This document shows, piece by piece, positions 5,619-7,235 of a stretch of 7,235 nt of DNA. Within the stretch, counting starts at the first letter, position 1, and each line of letters opens with the position of its first letter. The DNA is taken from positions 1 to 7,235 of the forward strand of contig CAMKHH010000054.1 in assembly GCA_946412445.1 (NCBI GenBank). Direction: 5' to 3'. Under the pieces are notes generated by a model, which worked only from the letters and a program-made list of their open reading frames with translations, did no database searches and was not told where the DNA came from. The position numbers and the translations under genes are program-made. The stretch comes from an uncultured Eubacterium sp. (GTDB taxonomy: Bacteria; Bacillota; Clostridia; Lachnospirales; Lachnospiraceae).

Positions 5619-6941
5619 ATGAAAGCAATACAAGAAGAATATCAATCTTATATATCAGAACATTTTGAAGAAAACCGCGCATCGGCTCTTGCCGTGCGGG
5701 ACTTCCTGGAGCACTCTTCCGTTGCATATCACGGGCGTTGTGTTCACACACTGCATGTTCCTAAAGTTTTTACGAAAGATACAATTCAAATCTATGAGAA
5801 TATTGTCAGGATTACCTATCGCATATTTACAAAGGTCATCCAGGAGTATCTGAATAATCCGGAATACAGAAAGCTGTTTCCATTTTCCAGAGAATTAGAG
5901 GAATTGATGCTGGTTCCCAATTTATATGACAGTGTTCTGCCTATTGCGAGATTTGACATTTTCTTTAATGAAGAAACCCACTCTTTCAAATTTTGTGAAA
6001 TCAACACCGATGGAACCAGTGCTATGAACGAAGATTTCGTATTGAATCAGGCTCTGGAGTTTAATATTGCTCACAAGCATATGAAAGAAAAATACAAATT
6101 CATACAGTTTGAATTATTTGACACATGGGTGGAAACTTTTTTATCACTGTATGATACTTACGAGAAGAAAAAACTCGGAAAGCCTTATATCGCGATTGTT
6201 GATTTTCTCGAACATTGTTCCATCACAGAATTCGAAGAATTTCAAAGACGTTTTCAAAAATATGGATGTGAATGTGAAATTTGTGAAATTACAGAGATGA
6301 AGTATAAGAATCATGTACTTTATTCCCCTTCAGGCCATCCTGTGGATGCCATTTACCGCCGGGCAGTAACCACAGATGTTATGGAACATTACGATGAGGT
6401 ACAGGACTTCATAAAGGCCGTTAAAAATCAGGATGTATGCACCATCGGCTCCTTCTGTACGCAAATCATCCATAATAAATGGCTGTTTAAAATATTGCGT
6501 GAAGAACCTACACTGCATCTTTTGACAAAGGAGGAGCAGCTGTTTGTCAATGAACACGTTCCCTATACCAATCTCATGGATGACAGATACTGTACTTTGG
6601 AACAGATTACCTCTGAAAAAGACAGATGGATTATCAAACCACTGGACTCTTATGCCTCCAGGGGTGTCTTTGCCGGCATTGATTATAACGCCGATGACTG
6701 GACAGAAATTGTGACACGCCATTTTAACAAAGGGTATATTTATCAGGAATATTGTCCCCCGTATCAGACGGAAAATATCTATTTTCCGGATCAGGAGGCT
6801 GCGTTTAAATCTTATACCAATATGTCAGGACTTTTTGTATATAATGGGGCATTTAAAGGAATCTATTCCCGTCTGTCAGATGGGGGCATCATTTCCTCCC
6901 AATATAATGAAAAAGCAGTTGCCACTTTAGAACGTGTTTGA
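5619..6941 (+). CDS. ATP-grasp ligase of the glutathionylspermidine synthase family, synthetase domain only
   Basis: Encodes 440 residues. Visible motifs fit the ATP-grasp ligase half of glutathionylspermidine synthetase: RFDIFF (R111, D113), FCEINTDGTSAMNED (125-139; E127 and N129), AIYRR (244-248), HNKWLFK (285-291; K287), WIIKPLDSYASRGVFAG (337-353; K340 and a small-residue loop), YIYQEYCPPYQTEN (373-386) and GIYSRLSDGGIISSQ (414-428; R418). The R-x-D ... E-x-N pair resembles R316/D318 and E330/N332 of the E. coli enzyme as I recall it. Such enzymes activate a carboxylate as acyl phosphate and attach an amine. The N-terminal amidase domain of E. coli Gss is absent. ATG is preceded by TGGAG (5605-5609), nine bases away. 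Tight spacing after the GCS2 gene suggests a two-step pathway. Actual substrates are unknown; literal glutathionylspermidine synthesis should not be assumed. Confidence 0.83.
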   Translation: MKAIQEEYQSYISEHFEENRASALAVRDFLEHSSVAYHGRCVHTLHVPKVFTKDTIQIYENIVRITYRIFTKVIQEYLNNPEYRKLFPFSRELEELMLVPNLYDSVLPIARFDIFFNEETHSFKFCEINTDGTSAMNEDFVLNQALEFNIAHKHMKEKYKFIQFELFDTWVETFLSLYDTYEKKKLGKPYIAIVDFLEHCSITEFEEFQRRFQKYGCECEICEITEMKYKNHVLYSPSGHPVDAIYRRAVTTDVMEHYDEVQDFIKAVKNQDVCTIGSFCTQIIHNKWLFKILREEPTLHLLTKEEQLFVNEHVPYTNLMDDRYCTLEQITSEKDRWIIKPLDSYASRGVFAGIDYNADDWTEIVTRHFNKGYIYQEYCPPYQTENIYFPDQEAAFKSYTNMSGLFVYNGAFKGIYSRLSDGGIISSQYNEKAVATLERV

Positions 6942-6990
6942 AAACAGGGAACAGCCATGGAATATACACGAGCTGTTCCCTATTTTCTTT
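6941..6990 (+). terminator. Intrinsic terminator of the amidoligase operon
   Basis: AGGGAACAGC (6946-6955) pairs perfectly with GCTGTTCCCT (6972-6981) over 10 bp around a 16-base loop. One mismatch and four A-T pairs extend the stem (6941-6944 with 6983-6986). The T-rich run TATTTTCTTT (6981-6990) follows. The stem begins at the last base of the TGA stop, so it closes the two-gene operon. Confidence 0.87.
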
Positions 6991-7025
6991 CCATAAGGCG
7001 AAGCCGCCTTGCACCCTATGGAGAG
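6987..7025 (+). repeat. Imperfect long hairpin with an oriT-like TGCACCCT motif
   Basis: An outer 9-bp stem with one G-T pair (CTTTCCATA at 6987-6995 with TATGGAGAG at 7017-7025) surrounds an inner stem, AAGGCG (6995-7000) with CGCCTT (7005-7010) around AAGC. The 3' side carries the unpaired stretch GCACCC (7011-7016). There is no T tract, so it is not an obvious terminator. A hairpin followed closely by TGCACCCT (7010-7017) loosely resembles the inverted repeat plus TGCGCCCT nick core of IncQ-type transfer origins. The structure is clear; the oriT reading is speculative. Confidence 0.4.
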
Positions 7026-7053
7026 TTCGTTATTCACATAGGAAGGATGAACT

Positions 7054-7074
7054 ATGAGCAAGAGACCCTTATGA
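7054..7074 (+). other. Six-codon ORF with an excellent ribosome binding site
   Basis: ATG at 7054 is preceded by AGGAAGGA (7040-7047) at six bases, the best ribosome site in this region, yet the frame (MSKRPL) stops at TGA 7072-7074. The stop overlaps an ATG (7071-7073) in the -1 frame. It could be a leader peptide coupled to the next ORF, the start of a gene broken by an indel, or a programmed frameshift site. I recognise no family. Confidence 0.35.
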
Positions 7075-7214
7075 ATGATCTCTTACCATATCATATGAAA
7101 AAAAAGCAGAAATGTGAGGGAAAAAGTCGTAAATCCCCGAAACCTGCGCAATACTGTTACAAAATTGAACGCAGACAGAAAAAGCATTCTGGTAATATGT
7201 CAAGACTAAATTGA
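7071..7214 (+). CDS. Hypothetical small basic protein, possibly the body of a frameshifted gene
   Basis: Encodes 47 residues from ATG 7071 to TGA 7212-7214, very rich in lysine and arginine (MKKKQK, KSRKSPKP, IERRQKK) and without a membrane segment. It has no ribosome site of its own; translation would depend on the overlapping ATGA with the six-codon ORF. Joined by a -1 shift, the two would read MSKRPL-MNDLLPYHMKKK. The frame is open upstream to 6957, but that start lies in the terminator loop and is not credible. The basic composition would suit a nucleic-acid-binding protein, but in an AT-rich stretch it can also arise by chance. Function unknown; it may be non-coding. Confidence 0.3.
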   Translation: MNDLLPYHMKKKQKCEGKSRKSPKPAQYCYKIERRQKKHSGNMSRLN

Positions 7215-7235
7215 AAAAGATTTTGCTATGTTTTT

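Noticed and set aside
5446..5751. Antisense frame spanning the junction of the two amidoligase genes
   Set aside because: It covers the end of one real gene and the start of the next on the opposite strand, with no ribosome site of note.
6330..6722. Antisense open frame of 130 codons inside the ATP-grasp gene
   Set aside because: It lies opposite conserved ligase motifs and shows no family features; a shadow of the coding strand is the simplest explanation.
6957..7070. Upstream part of the open frame that ends at 7214
   Set aside because: Its ATG sits in the loop of the operon terminator without a ribosome site and the translated stretch crosses the hairpin at 6987-7025; only the part from 7071 is kept as doubtful.
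1..7235. CRISPR array, rRNA gene or insertion sequence
   Set aside because: No regularly spaced repeats, no conserved rRNA stretches and no transposase or terminal inverted repeats were seen.

Overview
The window looks like a chromosomal segment of a low-to-moderate-GC anaerobic Firmicute, most likely a Clostridia/Lachnospiraceae-type gut bacterium. This is inferred from the AT-rich intergenic DNA with near-consensus sigma-A promoters, strong GGAGG-type ribosome binding sites, TTG and GTG starts, a tRNA without an encoded CCA end, and the protein families present. No gene assigns a genus securely. I see no CRISPR array, rRNA, insertion sequence or certain prophage gene.

Left part (1-2943): the C-terminal third of an NCS2-type nucleobase permease enters from the left on the + strand. 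It converges on a minus-strand block of three genes reading right to left: a YheO/DauR-type PAS-HTH regulator, ridA and guaD (guanine deaminase). A long bidirectional terminator separates the two. The regulator has its own strong promoter (2973-3001) and ridA and guaD follow at short gaps with good ribosome sites, so the three are probably one operon. Together with the permease this suggests uptake and deamination of purine bases, with RidA clearing reactive imines and the regulator probably controlling the locus.

Middle part (3022-4315): on the minus strand, a tRNA-Thr(CGU) with its own promoter and terminator is followed by asnA, the ammonia-dependent asparagine synthetase. The putative asnA promoter partly overlaps the tRNA terminator stem. 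No terminator is visible between asnA and the regulator, so asnA transcripts could run on into the purine genes.

Right part (4349-6941): divergent from the tRNA is a compact + strand operon of a plant-type glutamate-cysteine ligase (GCS2 fold) and a stand-alone ATP-grasp ligase related to the synthetase half of glutathionylspermidine synthetase. By family logic the first would make a gamma-glutamyl amino acid (perhaps gamma-Glu-Cys), and the second would join an amine or amino acid to its free carboxylate. The end product cannot be read from sequence, and this pair is the best candidate for an undescribed pathway. The operon ends in a clear terminator.

Right edge (6987-7235): this holds an imperfect long hairpin followed by a TGCACCCT motif that faintly resembles a transfer-origin nick region, then a very short ORF with an excellent ribosome site and an overlapping basic 47-residue ORF. 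It may be the edge of a mobile element or just a decayed gene. The evidence is weak.
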